From positions 1 through 53,402 of the forward strand of contig NZ_JACJKN010000018.1 of the NCBI RefSeq assembly GCF_016900775.1: 53,402 nucleotides of DNA. The letters are read 5' to 3'. The position numbers and the translations under genes were made by a program. Below the pieces are notes generated by a model. The model was not told where the DNA came from. It saw nothing but the letters and a program-made list of their open reading frames with translations, and ran no database searches. Positions 7,152 to 15,017 of the stretch are shown one piece after another. How positions within the stretch are numbered: the first letter of the stretch is position 1; the number at the start of each line of letters is the position of its first letter. The stretch comes from Olsenella uli. Lineage in GTDB: Bacteria > Actinomycetota > Coriobacteriia > Coriobacteriales > Atopobiaceae.

Positions 7152-7475
7152 ATGGACTGGGTCGTGCTCGTGTGCTCCGGGATGCTTGAGGCGGTGTGGG
7201 CGCTGGCGCTCGACCGCGCGGAGGGCTTCACCAGGCTCCTGCCGTCGGTTGTCTTCGTGGCGGCGCTCGTGGCGAGCATGCTCGGCCTCAGCCATGCCGT
7301 GCGCACCATCCCCATCGGGACCGCGTACGCCGTCTGGGTTGGGATCGGGGCGGCGGTCACGGTAGGCTACGGCATCGCCACCGGGGCGGAGCCCTTCTCG
7401 TGGGCCAAGGTCCTGCTGCTCGCGGGGCTCGTCGGCTGCGTGGTGGGGCTCAAGCTCGTGGGCGAGTCCCACTAG
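7152..7475 (+). CDS. gdx: Guanidinium exporter, small multidrug resistance family (Gdx/SugE)
   Basis: A 107-residue, four-helix SMR protein. The first helix has the essential glutamate in the Gdx context (CSGMLEAVWALALDRAEGFT, E14), and helix 2-3 reads HAVRTIPIGTAYAVWVGIGA, characteristic of the SugE/Gdx branch rather than EmrE. It works as a dual-topology dimer exchanging guanidinium for two protons at the cytoplasmic membrane. GAAGGAGG lies 7 bases before ATG 7152. Only one SMR gene is present, consistent with a homodimer. Regulation by the guanidine-III riboswitch immediately upstream is strongly supported. Confidence 0.93.
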   Translation: MDWVVLVCSGMLEAVWALALDRAEGFTRLLPSVVFVAALVASMLGLSHAVRTIPIGTAYAVWVGIGAAVTVGYGIATGAEPFSWAKVLLLAGLVGCVVGLKLVGESH

Positions 7476-7512
7476 CTCGGGCAGAGGCCCGAAGACCCTT
7501 CTCGCGCTAAAC

Positions 7513-7560
7513 TGTGACAGGGGGACGGAGGTGTGACAAACCCTCCGTCCCCCTGTCACA
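7513..7560. repeat. 19-base perfect inverted repeat
   Basis: TGTGACAGGGGGACGGAGG (7513-7531) and its exact complement (7542-7560) enclose a 10-base loop that itself contains TGTGACA. It lies between gdx and the reductase gene and directly follows a TAAACT -10-like box at 7508, so it could be the gdx terminator, a 5'-UTR hairpin of the next gene, or a copy of a dispersed palindrome. GTGACAGGGGGACGG-type palindromes recur in intestinal actinobacterial and clostridial genomes (recollection, unchecked). Confidence 0.8.
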
Positions 7561-7579
7561 ACGGGGGCAGGAGGCGCGC

Positions 7580-8494
7580 ATGGCAATCGAGAGCGTGGCA
7601 ATCATCGGGCGCGGCGCGGTGGGGATGCTCTACGGCTCCATCGCCGAGAGGAACCTCGGGCCGGGCGCCGTCGAGTTCGTGATGGACGACGAGCGCTTTG
7701 CCCGTCACGCGGGGGAGGTGCCGACCGTCAACGGGGAGCCGCTGCGCGTGCGCACCCTTGCCGCGAGCGAGGCCGACCCCGTCGACCTGGTGATCCTCGC
7801 CACCAAGGCGACCGGCCTCGACCGGGCGCTCGACACCATGGAGCGGCTCGTGGGCCCGCGCACGGCAATCGCTTCGCTGCTCAACGGCATCACGAGCGAG
7901 GAGCGCGTGGCGGAGCGCTTTGGCTGGGGGCGCACCGTGCTCTCTGTCGCGCAGGGCATGGACGCCGTCTTCATCGGCGGCGAGATGACCTACACGCATC
8001 CCGGTGAGATCCGCTTCGGAGCCGCCCCGGGGACGGACCCGGGCGTGGTGGACGACGTCGCGGACCTCTACGGGCGCGCCGGCATCCCGCACGTGGTCGA
8101 GGAGGGCATCCGCCGCCGCATGTGGGTGAAGCTCATGCTCAACGTCGGGATAAACCAGACCTGCATGGCCTTCGGTGGCACGTACGGGACCGCGAGCGAG
8201 CCGGGAAGCGAGCAGAACCGCTGCTTCGTCGCCGCCATGCGCGAGGCGCTGGCCGTGGCGCGCGCCGAGGGGGTCGACGTCACGGAGGCCGACCTCGTGC
8301 AGATGGCCGACCTCGTCGCGGGCCTCGAGCCCGACGGCCTGCCGTCCATGGCGCAGGACCGCATCAACTGCAAGCCGACCGAGGTGGAGGAGTTCTCCGG
8401 CACCGTCATCCGGCTCGCCGAGAGGCACGGCATCCTCGTCCCCACCAACCGCTGGCTCTACGGGCGCATCCACGAGATCGAGGCTGGCTTCTAG
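7580..8494 (+). CDS. Ketopantoate reductase-like (ApbA/PanE family) oxidoreductase
   Basis: A 304-residue NADP-dependent reductase: N-terminal Rossmann motif in IIGRGAVGMLYG, VDLVILATKATG, the SLLNGITSEE segment (the N-G pair of the family), and the C-terminal helical ApbA domain with WVKLMLNVGINQTCMAF (catalytic lysine region, here K-L-M-L-N) and the end SMAQDRINCKPTEVEEFSG. The family reduces 2-oxo acids such as 2-dehydropantoate to D-pantoate for coenzyme A synthesis; several paralogues of other substrate exist, and no pan genes are adjacent, so panE is not assigned. AGGAGG precedes ATG 7580 with 6-base spacing. Confidence 0.87.
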   Translation: MAIESVAIIGRGAVGMLYGSIAERNLGPGAVEFVMDDERFARHAGEVPTVNGEPLRVRTLAASEADPVDLVILATKATGLDRALDTMERLVGPRTAIASLLNGITSEERVAERFGWGRTVLSVAQGMDAVFIGGEMTYTHPGEIRFGAAPGTDPGVVDDVADLYGRAGIPHVVEEGIRRRMWVKLMLNVGINQTCMAFGGTYGTASEPGSEQNRCFVAAMREALAVARAEGVDVTEADLVQMADLVAGLEPDGLPSMAQDRINCKPTEVEEFSGTVIRLAERHGILVPTNRWLYGRIHEIEAGF

Positions 8495-8763
8495 CCAGAG
8501 GGCCGCCGCGTTCTTCTCGCCAGGCGTTGGCTCGGGTGGGCAACTTCGGCGGCACCTCGAAATTAACGCACACAGTTTGTTTTCGTTTCATATATATGCA
8601 GTTGGCAAAAAAGGCAAAAGTCAAACTTTGCGCGTTATTTCCAGCGAGAAGAGCGAGAAGAGCGAGAAAAGCCGCGCTGCCCGCCAGGGACCCGACGTGT
8701 CGCAAAGTGGCACCGATGGGCGTCTGCGGCCCGCGCCCCGGAGGGTCCGTGCGCGGCGCCCCG
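8495..8763. other. Intergenic region between converging genes with AT-rich core
   Basis: A 269-base gap. It holds the dispersed 12-mer (8510-8521, minus orientation), then an AT-rich stretch (about 8560-8640) containing CATATATATG and several A/T runs that contrast with the surrounding ~70% GC, then three near-tandem copies of AGCGAGAAG at 8642-8669. No gene or RNA fold that I recognise is present. The AT-rich core may be a remnant of an inserted repeat. Confidence 0.6.
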
Positions 8764-9492
8764 CTACCGCTCGAACGCCCAGTCACGCGAGACCGCATTG
8801 GCGCCCAGCTCGAAGTGCAGGCGGGCGATGCCGAGGTCGACCCTCCCGCAGGAGAGCGCGGGCAGCGCGCGGGCGCGCACCGTGCGTCCGTCCTCGAGCA
8901 GCTCGAAGCGGAAGCGCTGCTGGTTCAGGGCCGTCGGGGCCAGGCGGGCGGCCTCGACGCCCGCGGTGAACCACGCGGGCGCCTCGCCGCTCACGCGGCA
9001 GAGCCGCTCGACCGGCTTGACCGGGTGCGCGGAGCCCGGCTTCTCGCCGAATCCCAGCGCCACGGCCAGCGCGTACTTCTCGCCCGCCCCCACGCGAGCG
9101 GGGCTCCTCCTGCGGTCGTAGGTGAGCGCCACCCAGCAGGAGTCCACGCCCAGGGCGCGCGCCAGCAGCACGACCTTCTCGCCGGCGTAGCCCACGGCCT
9201 CGTCCAGCCCGGGGCCGGCCGGGCCCACGAGGGCGAGGTGGTTGCGCACGTTGCGGAAGCTGCCATAGTGGGCGAGCGTGCCGTCGAAGGCGCCCGGGGT
9301 GTCGAGGCAGAGCTGCATGCTGAGACCCGCGCGCTCGTTCTCCGCCGCCATCTGGGCCTCCAGGGCCTCGCGCACCGCGCCCTCGATCGGGCGGTCGGTG
9401 AAGGCGCGCACGGAGTGGCGACTGCGCATGAGCTCGGCGAGGGCGTCGGCGTCGAGCGCGGCGACGCGGGCGTCAAAGGGAGTCGTGGTCAT
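8764..9492 (-). CDS. Nitroreductase-family protein
   Basis: A 242-residue FMN-dependent nitroreductase-like protein. The N-terminus LMRSRHSVRAFTDRPIEG carries the RxSxRxF FMN-phosphate motif; the middle has DEAVGYAGEKVVLLARALGVDSCW, and the C-terminal half has PVERLCR and AARLAPTALNQQRFRF, the usual second FMN-contact helix. Members reduce nitroaromatics, quinones or flavins with NAD(P)H. Its 5' end overlaps the ArsR gene by about 20 bases, so translation is probably coupled and the ArsR protein likely controls both. Substrate unknown. Confidence 0.87.
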   Translation of the reverse strand: MTTTPFDARVAALDADALAELMRSRHSVRAFTDRPIEGAVREALEAQMAAENERAGLSMQLCLDTPGAFDGTLAHYGSFRNVRNHLALVGPAGPGLDEAVGYAGEKVVLLARALGVDSCWVALTYDRRRSPARVGAGEKYALAVALGFGEKPGSAHPVKPVERLCRVSGEAPAWFTAGVEAARLAPTALNQQRFRFELLEDGRTVRARALPALSCGRVDLGIARLHFELGANAVSRDWAFER

Positions 9493-9904
9493 CTGGGCGT
9501 TCCTCTCGGTCGGATACGTCTTTTCCGTCTCGGCGGGAGCATCCCTCTCCGCGCGCCTCGAGCGCCACCATGGCGCGAACGAAGCGCTCCGCGTCGCTCG
9601 TCACGCGCGCGAGCTCGCCCCAGCGGTCGAGCCGGGTGCTCGCGTGGTAGAAGCTGCGCGTCCCCACCCGGTAGCTCTCCACCAGCCCGGCCTCGCGCAG
9701 GACCTTGAGGTGGTGGGAGGTCGCGGGGCGCGAGAGCCCCGCGCGCTCGGCGAGCTCGCCCACGCGGGCCCCGCCGTGGCTCTCGAGCAGCGCCATGAAG
9801 ATGAGCTGGCGGTTCTCGTTGCCCAACGCCACAAGCAGGTCGCGGCACGAGTCAAACTCGCGCGCGAGGTCGCGCATGGAGCGGGCGATGAGCTCCTGGT
9901 CCAC
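9473..9904 (-). CDS. ArsR-family winged-helix regulator
   Basis: A 143-residue ArsR/SmtB-type repressor: LVALGNENRQLIFMALLE, then the recognition helix region ERAGLSRPATSHHLKVLREA and the wing GLVESYRVGTRSFYH. The usual CVC metal site in the recognition helix is absent and no paired metal ligands are evident, so it may sense something other than metal, perhaps redox or a nitro compound given the overlapping nitroreductase. GTG 9904 is chosen (G-rich site 4 bases upstream); a TTG at 9916 is the only longer alternative. A GATAAT -10 lies upstream at 9954-9949. Confidence 0.87.
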   Translation of the reverse strand: MDQELIARSMRDLAREFDSCRDLLVALGNENRQLIFMALLESHGGARVGELAERAGLSRPATSHHLKVLREAGLVESYRVGTRSFYHASTRLDRWGELARVTSDAERFVRAMVALEARGEGCSRRDGKDVSDREERPDDHDSL

Positions 9905-9948
9905 ACTGCCCCCCAACGGTTCGCAAGGCCGAACGGATGTCGTGAGGG

Positions 9949-9976
9949 ATTATCCCCGCGGCCGGACCGTGCGTAA
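9949..9976 (-). promoter_or_regulatory. Promoter of the ArsR-nitroreductase operon
   Basis: On the minus strand, GATAAT (9954-9949) with TTACGC 16 bases upstream (9976-9971), about 45 bases before the ArsR start. GGGATAATCCC around the -10 is an 11-base palindrome (9947-9957) that could serve as the repressor half-site. Confidence 0.5.
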
Positions 9977-10020
9977 CCATCGGTAAAGAAAGGCGAGACG
10001 AACGGCGCGGGGTGGCGGAC

Positions 10021-13000
10021 TCAGCGCCCTCCGCGTCTTCTGACAATCGCGATGCCGGAGGCCGCAAGCGCCGTCCCGCACGCCCCCGCGGCGAGAAGGA
10101 CCGCAAGGGAGCTCGTTGCGTCGCCGGACTCGGGGAGGGGCTCGGCGTCCGTCTGGCCGTCGGTCACCTCGCCCGCGGGGGTGGGCGTCGGATCGGGCTC
10201 CGGGCCCGGCGTCGGATCGGGGCCGGGGTCGGGCCCGGGCGCTGGCTCTGAGCCCCTCTCGCGCACGTGAACGAAGTAGGCGGCGCTCACGGCGTCCCCG
10301 CCCGCAATGGCGCCCTCGGCGGAGGTCGCCTCCCTGCCCGAGGCCACCTCCTCGGCGCTCCCCGCGTAGATGGCGTATCCGTCGGCAATGAGCGCGTCGG
10401 CGTCAACCTCGCTCACCGCGTAGGAGGCCCCCTCGGGGAGCCCGGAGACGAGCACGCCCGAACCGCCCGTGAGTCCCTCGACGCGGGCCACGCCGTCGGT
10501 CCCTCCCCCCACGCGCGAGAACACGATTCGCTCCTCACTGACCTGGTCTCCCGCGCGGCGCGTCGCCTCGAAGGCGAGCGCGTCCTCGTCGGGGTGCGCC
10601 GCGAAGAGGCCTCGCACGACCACCTCGAACGAGACCGCGCGGTCGGGCTCGGCGTCGTTGCCGGCCATCACGCTGGCGATCCCCAGGTCGCCCGCGCTCC
10701 ACGCGTTGGTGAAGGAGGCGAGCGCCTCCCCATCAGCCTCGACCGCTCCCTCGCCGCCCGTTTGCAGGGAGAGGTAACCGGAGCCCGAGTAGTCGTCCTC
10801 CCGCACGAGGTAGCGCGTCCCGGCGGGAAGCCCCTCGACCACGAGCTCCTGGCCGCCAGCGAGCCTTGCCGAGAAGGACCCGTCCCCGTCGAGCGCGGCC
10901 GTCGCAGCGGAGTCGCCCACGCGATAGGTGACCTGGCCGGAGAGGGGCTCCCCGTCCTCGTCCCTGAGCGTGACGGAGAAGGAGAAGCTCGCTCCCGCCG
11001 GCCCGCCGTCGACGTCCTTGCGAACGCGCAGAGACCCCGTCCTGACCCCAAGGGGCACGACGAGCGCGCCGTTGTTCCCGAGGCTCGACACGAGGTGGAC
11101 GCCCCCGGACTCGGGGGCCTCCACGGAGAGGCGCTCCACGTAGGGCGCGCTCGCGGTGGCGTTGGGGTCCTTGCCCACGGACCCGAGGGCCTCCGCGGCG
11201 ATGCGGCGCGGGGTCCCGGCGAGCGCGACGCACTGCCCGTTCCTGACGGCAAAGTGCCTCGGGGCGTCCTCGTCGTCGACCGCCATCACATAGGGGGCGT
11301 ACGCCCGCTCGACGCGTGCCGGGACCGTGTCGTCGGGGGAGGGGAAGCTCGCCGAGTACACGGTCCTCTCGAAATAGTACGTCCTGCCGGCCACGGGCAT
11401 CGTGGCGAGCGGGACGTAGGCGTCGCCCCGGCGCTCGAACAGGGGCGTGTCCCTCGTGAAGGCGTAGTAGGGGTTGGCCTGGGACGCCCAGGCGCCTCCC
11501 GTCGCGCCCGCCTCGGCGGAGTCTCCCGACCCAGTGAACGCGCTCGCATAGACGAGACGGCCCGCGAGCCCGTTGCTCGCTGAGCTCTCGCCGAGCGCGC
11601 CCTCGAGCTCCGCGTCGCTCACGACCTCGCCGGCCTCCATGCGCTTGAGCAGCGTCGAGAGGGCGGGCGTCGGCTCCACCTGGTAGGCGAGGCGGATCGG
11701 GGTGGTCTCGAGCGCGTGGTCGAGACTCATGGTGGCGGAGCCGTCCTCCCGCACGCTCACGTCTGCGCGCAGGGCGGGCACGGCCTCCACGGGGACGGAG
11801 AGCAGGAGCTCCTGGCGACCCGTCGCGAGGTCGGTCTCCACCATCACGACGAAGTCGTACAGGGTGACGTCGCCGCCGTCGTACTGGCTTCGGTAGTTGC
11901 CGATATAGAAGTAGGTCTCGCAGACCGCGGCGGCACCCGCCGCCTGGGCGGCCTCGATGCGGGCGCGCACGTTCTCGGGGGCGCGATCCTTCCAGTCTCC
12001 GTCCGTCGCGGCGTCGACCTCCTCCTGCGTGGCGAAGGTGTACGAGCGGCCCTGCGAGGGGACCATCCCGTGCGCCCCGTTGACGTACCAGGAGGCGTGG
12101 TTGGAGAAGTCGTCGTCACTCGCATAGGAGAACTGCCCGTCGGCGAGGGCCTGGTAGAAGAGGTCGTACGTCTCGTTGCCCAGTCCGTAGCGCGCGTTCA
12201 TGGCCTCCACGAGGTAGCTGAACTCGTGGGTGGCGTCGGGGTGGTAGGGGTCCTCCAGGCTGATCTTCACCGCCTGCGCGGCGAGCGCGCCGCTGAGCAG
12301 GTGAGAGCCGTAAACGATGCCGTCAACGCGCGCGACCCGCATGCCCGCGCCCACCCGGTCGGAGAGCTGGACGCGGCTGCCGCCCGGCATGTCCTCGTCC
12401 GGCCCTCCCGAGGCAGGAGCGGCGTACGAGATGCCGAGCGAGCGACCCACCGCCGAGCCGAGCGCCCAGGTGAGCGCCCGGGCGCTGCGGGCGGGAAGGT
12501 AGTCGTCGACGGGGGAGAGCGCGAGCGGGTCACCTGCCGGGACCAGGCCGTCCTTTGTGGGGAGCGTCACGCTTGCGGCGACAAGCCCGCCCGCGCCCGA
12601 GCCAAAGAGGTCGAGCGTCACGCTCTGCTCGCCCGCGGCTGCCGCGGCCGCGTATGCCTGGGCCGCGCCCCTGAGGTTGTCGCGCAGGTCCTGGCCGGCG
12701 GCCGTCCCCGAGCCCGGCAGCTCGTGGGCCGCCTGCTCGAGCGGGGTCTCCAGCAGGTAGGCCGCCGTCTCGCTCGTGTCGAGGCCAACGGTGTAGAGGC
12801 TGAGCTCGCCTCCGGCGCCGCCCCAGGCATCGCTCACGCGGCCCGCCTCGTAGCGCATGGTGAGCAGCGTGGCGAGGAGCGCGTCGGTGCCGTAGCCGGT
12901 CTGCCGGCTCCCGGGGAGGGGCCCGAGAAACCCGGTGCCGTCCCCCTCGTAGGAGGGAGGGTCGAAGAGGCTCGTGCTCGCCATGGGCGGCGTCTCGATC

Positions 13001-13779
13001 CCCATGGCAACGAGGACCGGCTCGCGCGACCCGGAGCCCTGGTCCCCGGCCGCGCCGACGAGCTCGTCCGCGGCGACGTGCACGGCCCGCTGCAGGTAGG
13101 ATCCGCTGCCGAGCGCGGCGTTCTCGGTGCCCGAGCCGCTCATCGAGGAGGCGACGACCTCAAGCGACCCGGGGGCGCCGCCCGTCCCCGGGGAGAAGCG
13201 CACGTAGTGTCCCTCTGCGTCGGGCTCGTAGACGTCAAGCGGCATGAGGGTGACGACGTCGGAGCTGTATCCGACCACGCCGACGCGCGTCGGGACGGGC
13301 GCCCCGTCGTTTTGCTCCATGAGGCGCGCGATGGAGGCGTTGAGCGCGTCGGCGAGGTAGGCCGCCTGGGGCCGCCCGCCGTAGGGCAGGTCGGAGAGGA
13401 CGCGGTTCGTGCTCACGACGAAGATGACGTCATGGGCGGGACCGCCCTCCTCGCGAACGGAGACGGCTGAAGAGAGCGCAGAGAGTCCCACCACGAATCC
13501 GTGCTGCTCGTCCTCGAGCGTGACGTCGAGCCCGGCGTTGCGGGCCTCCTGGGAGCTCGCGTAGACGGACTTGTCGACCCAGATGCGTCCCGCCTGGTCG
13601 GTTGAGTAGCCCCCTTCGGATCCGTCCCCGAAGACCGAGGTCCACCGAGAGGAGGTGTCCGGGTCGACGACCTTGGAGACGGGCTGGCCCAGGGCGTGGC
13701 GGGGGCCGAGGCAAGCGAGGAGGGCTGCGAGCGCCACGCTGGCGAGAAGGGCTGAGGTGCGGCGGGGGTTGCGCGACAT
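10021..13779 (-). CDS. Sortase-anchored surface protein with degenerate VWA and pilin-like repeats
   Basis: A 1252-residue exported protein. Residues 1-31 are a signal peptide (basic RNPRR, then LLASVALAALLACL). Around residue 117 begins a von Willebrand A-like core, DVIFVVSTNRVLS, but the MIDAS DxSxS is replaced, so metal-dependent adhesion through this site is doubtful. A helical/beta insert follows. The C-terminal third has two prealbumin/T-antigen-like domains (TGSLRVRKDVDGG with FSFSVTLRDEDGE; then DRAVSFEVVVRG), the type that forms isopeptide bonds. After a Pro-Asp/Pro-Thr spacer comes the sorting signal LPESG (1215-1219), a hydrophobic stretch and RRRGGR. It is probably a pilin tip or backbone-like adhesin, cell-wall linked by a sortase not in this window. 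ATG 13779 is chosen because it starts the signal peptide; the longer frame lacks support. Confidence 0.85.
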   Translation of the reverse strand: MSRNPRRTSALLASVALAALLACLGPRHALGQPVSKVVDPDTSSRWTSVFGDGSEGGYSTDQAGRIWVDKSVYASSQEARNAGLDVTLEDEQHGFVVGLSALSSAVSVREEGGPAHDVIFVVSTNRVLSDLPYGGRPQAAYLADALNASIARLMEQNDGAPVPTRVGVVGYSSDVVTLMPLDVYEPDAEGHYVRFSPGTGGAPGSLEVVASSMSGSGTENAALGSGSYLQRAVHVAADELVGAAGDQGSGSREPVLVAMGIETPPMASTSLFDPPSYEGDGTGFLGPLPGSRQTGYGTDALLATLLTMRYEAGRVSDAWGGAGGELSLYTVGLDTSETAAYLLETPLEQAAHELPGSGTAAGQDLRDNLRGAAQAYAAAAAAGEQSVTLDLFGSGAGGLVAASVTLPTKDGLVPAGDPLALSPVDDYLPARSARALTWALGSAVGRSLGISYAAPASGGPDEDMPGGSRVQLSDRVGAGMRVARVDGIVYGSHLLSGALAAQAVKISLEDPYHPDATHEFSYLVEAMNARYGLGNETYDLFYQALADGQFSYASDDDFSNHASWYVNGAHGMVPSQGRSYTFATQEEVDAATDGDWKDRAPENVRARIEAAQAAGAAAVCETYFYIGNYRSQYDGGDVTLYDFVVMVETDLATGRQELLLSVPVEAVPALRADVSVREDGSATMSLDHALETTPIRLAYQVEPTPALSTLLKRMEAGEVVSDAELEGALGESSASNGLAGRLVYASAFTGSGDSAEAGATGGAWASQANPYYAFTRDTPLFERRGDAYVPLATMPVAGRTYYFERTVYSASFPSPDDTVPARVERAYAPYVMAVDDEDAPRHFAVRNGQCVALAGTPRRIAAEALGSVGKDPNATASAPYVERLSVEAPESGGVHLVSSLGNNGALVVPLGVRTGSLRVRKDVDGGPAGASFSFSVTLRDEDGEPLSGQVTYRVGDSAATAALDGDGSFSARLAGGQELVVEGLPAGTRYLVREDDYSGSGYLSLQTGGEGAVEADGEALASFTNAWSAGDLGIASVMAGNDAEPDRAVSFEVVVRGLFAAHPDEDALAFEATRRAGDQVSEERIVFSRVGGGTDGVARVEGLTGGSGVLVSGLPEGASYAVSEVDADALIADGYAIYAGSAEEVASGREATSAEGAIAGGDAVSAAYFVHVRERGSEPAPGPDPGPDPTPGPEPDPTPTPAGEVTDGQTDAEPLPESGDATSSLAVLLAAGACGTALAASGIAIVRRRGGR

Positions 13780-13905
13780 GTGGGCTCGATTCTGTGGGAG
13801 GGGGCACAAATGCCCCTTCTCTACCCGCATGGGATGTGGTTCATTCATGAGGAGGGAGACGGGCCCGCCGACGGTGCCGGCGGCTCGGCGGCTCGTCCGC
13901 GACCC

Positions 13906-14010
13906 CTAACCCCGGCGCGCCGGCAGGCGCACCTCGAAGACCGACCCCCTGCCCGGCGTGCTCTGCACGTCGATTGAGCCGCGGTGCAGCTCGACGATGC
14001 GCGCGGCGAG
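13906..14010 (-). pseudogene. Remnant: C-terminus of a sensor histidine kinase
   Basis: Only the last ~33 residues of a HATPase domain are recognisable: LAARIVELHRGSIDVQSTPG then RGSVFEVRLPARRG and a TAG at 13908-13906. This is the usual G2-box-to-end segment of OmpR-partner kinases. Upstream on this strand the sequence is not a kinase but the antisense of a response-regulator fragment, so the gene is cut at about 14000-14010. It cannot be functional. Confidence 0.7.
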
Positions 14011-14313
14011 CGCCGGCTCGAGGTGGGCCGCGTGGTGCTCGACGCCGATGCGCTCGTGGTGGTGCGCGGCACCGAGGAGGTCCGCCTGCCGCCCAAGGAG
14101 TTCCGGCTGCTCCAGTTCCTCCTGCAGAGCCCGGGGCGCACCTACACGCGCATGCAGCTTCTTGACGAGATATGGGGCTGGGACACCGAGGGCGCCGAGC
14201 GCACCGTGGACGTGCACGTCAACCGCCTGCGCACGCGCTTCGCGGGCTGGGGGGAGTTCTCCATCGAGACGATCCGCGGCCTGGGGTACCGGGCCGTGGT
14301 GCCGGGGGAGTGA
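14000..14313 (+). pseudogene. Remnant: OmpR/PhoB-type DNA-binding domain without receiver
   Basis: A complete winged-helix effector domain: RRLEVGRVVLDADALVVV, LPPKEFRLLQFLLQSPGRTY, MQLLDEIWGWD, ERTVDVHVNRLRTRF, ETIRGLGYRAV. The receiver domain is missing: upstream sequence switches to an inverted kinase tail within GCGCGCGGCGAGCGC. A GTG at 13984 could permit a 109-residue stand-alone DNA-binding protein but has no clear ribosome-binding site. Most simply this is the survivor of a deletion or inversion that fused the ends of a response regulator and its kinase in opposite orientation; a free DNA-binding domain acting on the neighbouring surface-protein gene is a less likely alternative. Confidence 0.68.
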
Positions 14314-14352
14314 GCCCCGCGGCCCGCCGCGCTTCTCGTCGGTCCAAGCTGC

Positions 14353-14358
14353 TACACT
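14353..14358 (+). promoter_or_regulatory. -10 box of the ECF transporter operon
   Basis: TACACT in the GCTACACT context, just ahead of the putative riboswitch leader. No clear -35. Confidence 0.45.
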
Positions 14359-14361
14359 GAG

Positions 14362-14505
14362 GTCCCCAACCGCATAGAGGGCACGGTTCGAAGAGCTGCT
14401 ACGCCTAGTAGATGAAAAAAGGATTCCGGTTTGACTCCGGATCAGCACACGGCTGTGTCGAGGAAGGCGACCGCGCGGGTCGTCGGTCCTGCCTTGCCCT
14501 CACGA
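14362..14505 (+). promoter_or_regulatory. Probable cobalamin riboswitch
   Basis: The roughly 170-base leader contains the cobalamin-aptamer core in order: GATGAAAAAAGGATTCCGG, a small hairpin CCGG-TTTGACT-CCGG, then CAGCACACGGCTGTGTCGA (a helix CAGCACA/TGTG and CGGCTGTG like the CCGCTGTGA strand), GAGGAAGGCGACC and a 3' TCCTGCC closing segment like the usual ACCTGCC. The distal GCCACTG element is not obvious, so it would be a divergent or reduced class. The downstream genes (DUF4430 lipoprotein and ECF importer) fit vitamin B12 control. No covariance search was possible. Confidence 0.55.
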
Positions 14506-14535
14506 CGCCCCCCAAGGGGGAGAGAGCGAGGCATC

Positions 14536-15009
14536 ATGTCCAAGAAGAACAGCACTGTCGAGAAGAACCTGCTCACGCGCCTCGGCGCCGCCTTCGCGGC
14601 GCTCGTGCTTGCCGTGGGCCTGGCCGCGTGCGGCGCCGCGCCTGCCACGGACGGCTCCGCGGCCTCCGGCGCAGATGAGTCCCAGGAGCAGCAGGCAACC
14701 ATCTCCGTCACCGTGGAGATTGACGCCACGGCTGGCGAGGGCGGGTCGACCACCGCTGACGTCGACCTTCCCGAGGGAGCCACGGTCTACGACGCGCTGG
14801 TCGCAACCGGCGCCGACGTCAATGCCACCGACTCCGACTACGGCATGTACGTCCAGGGCATCAACGGCCTCGCCGGAGGGGACTTCGGCGACATGAGCGG
14901 CTGGATGTTCGAGGTCAACGGCGAGATGGCCGAGGTCGGCTGCTCCCAGTACGAGCTCAAGGCCGGCGACGTGGTGACCTGGACCTACGTGACCGAGTTC
15001 ACCGAGTAG
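14536..15009 (+). CDS. DUF4430-domain lipoprotein
   Basis: A 157-residue lipoprotein: basic N-terminus, hydrophobic AAFAALVLAVGLAAC with lipobox cysteine at about residue 34, a Ser/Ala/Gln linker, then a DUF4430 domain (VDLPEGATVYDALVATGADV, YGMYVQGINGLAGGDFGDMS, GWMFEVNGEMAEVG, YELKAGDVVTWTYV). DUF4430 is structurally akin to the beta-domain of intrinsic factor/transcobalamin and is often found with ECF-type cobalamin importers (known for the family). It probably captures substrate at the outer membrane face and passes it to the S component. ATG 14536 follows a GGGGGAG site. First gene of the operon. Confidence 0.85.
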   Translation: MSKKNSTVEKNLLTRLGAAFAALVLAVGLAACGAAPATDGSAASGADESQEQQATISVTVEIDATAGEGGSTTADVDLPEGATVYDALVATGADVNATDSDYGMYVQGINGLAGGDFGDMSGWMFEVNGEMAEVGCSQYELKAGDVVTWTYVTEFTE

Positions 15010-15017
15010 CCCCTGCG

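Noticed and set aside
13984-14313. Functional stand-alone response-regulator DNA-binding protein
   Set aside because: No ribosome-binding site and the upstream sequence is an inverted kinase tail; a rearrangement remnant is simpler.
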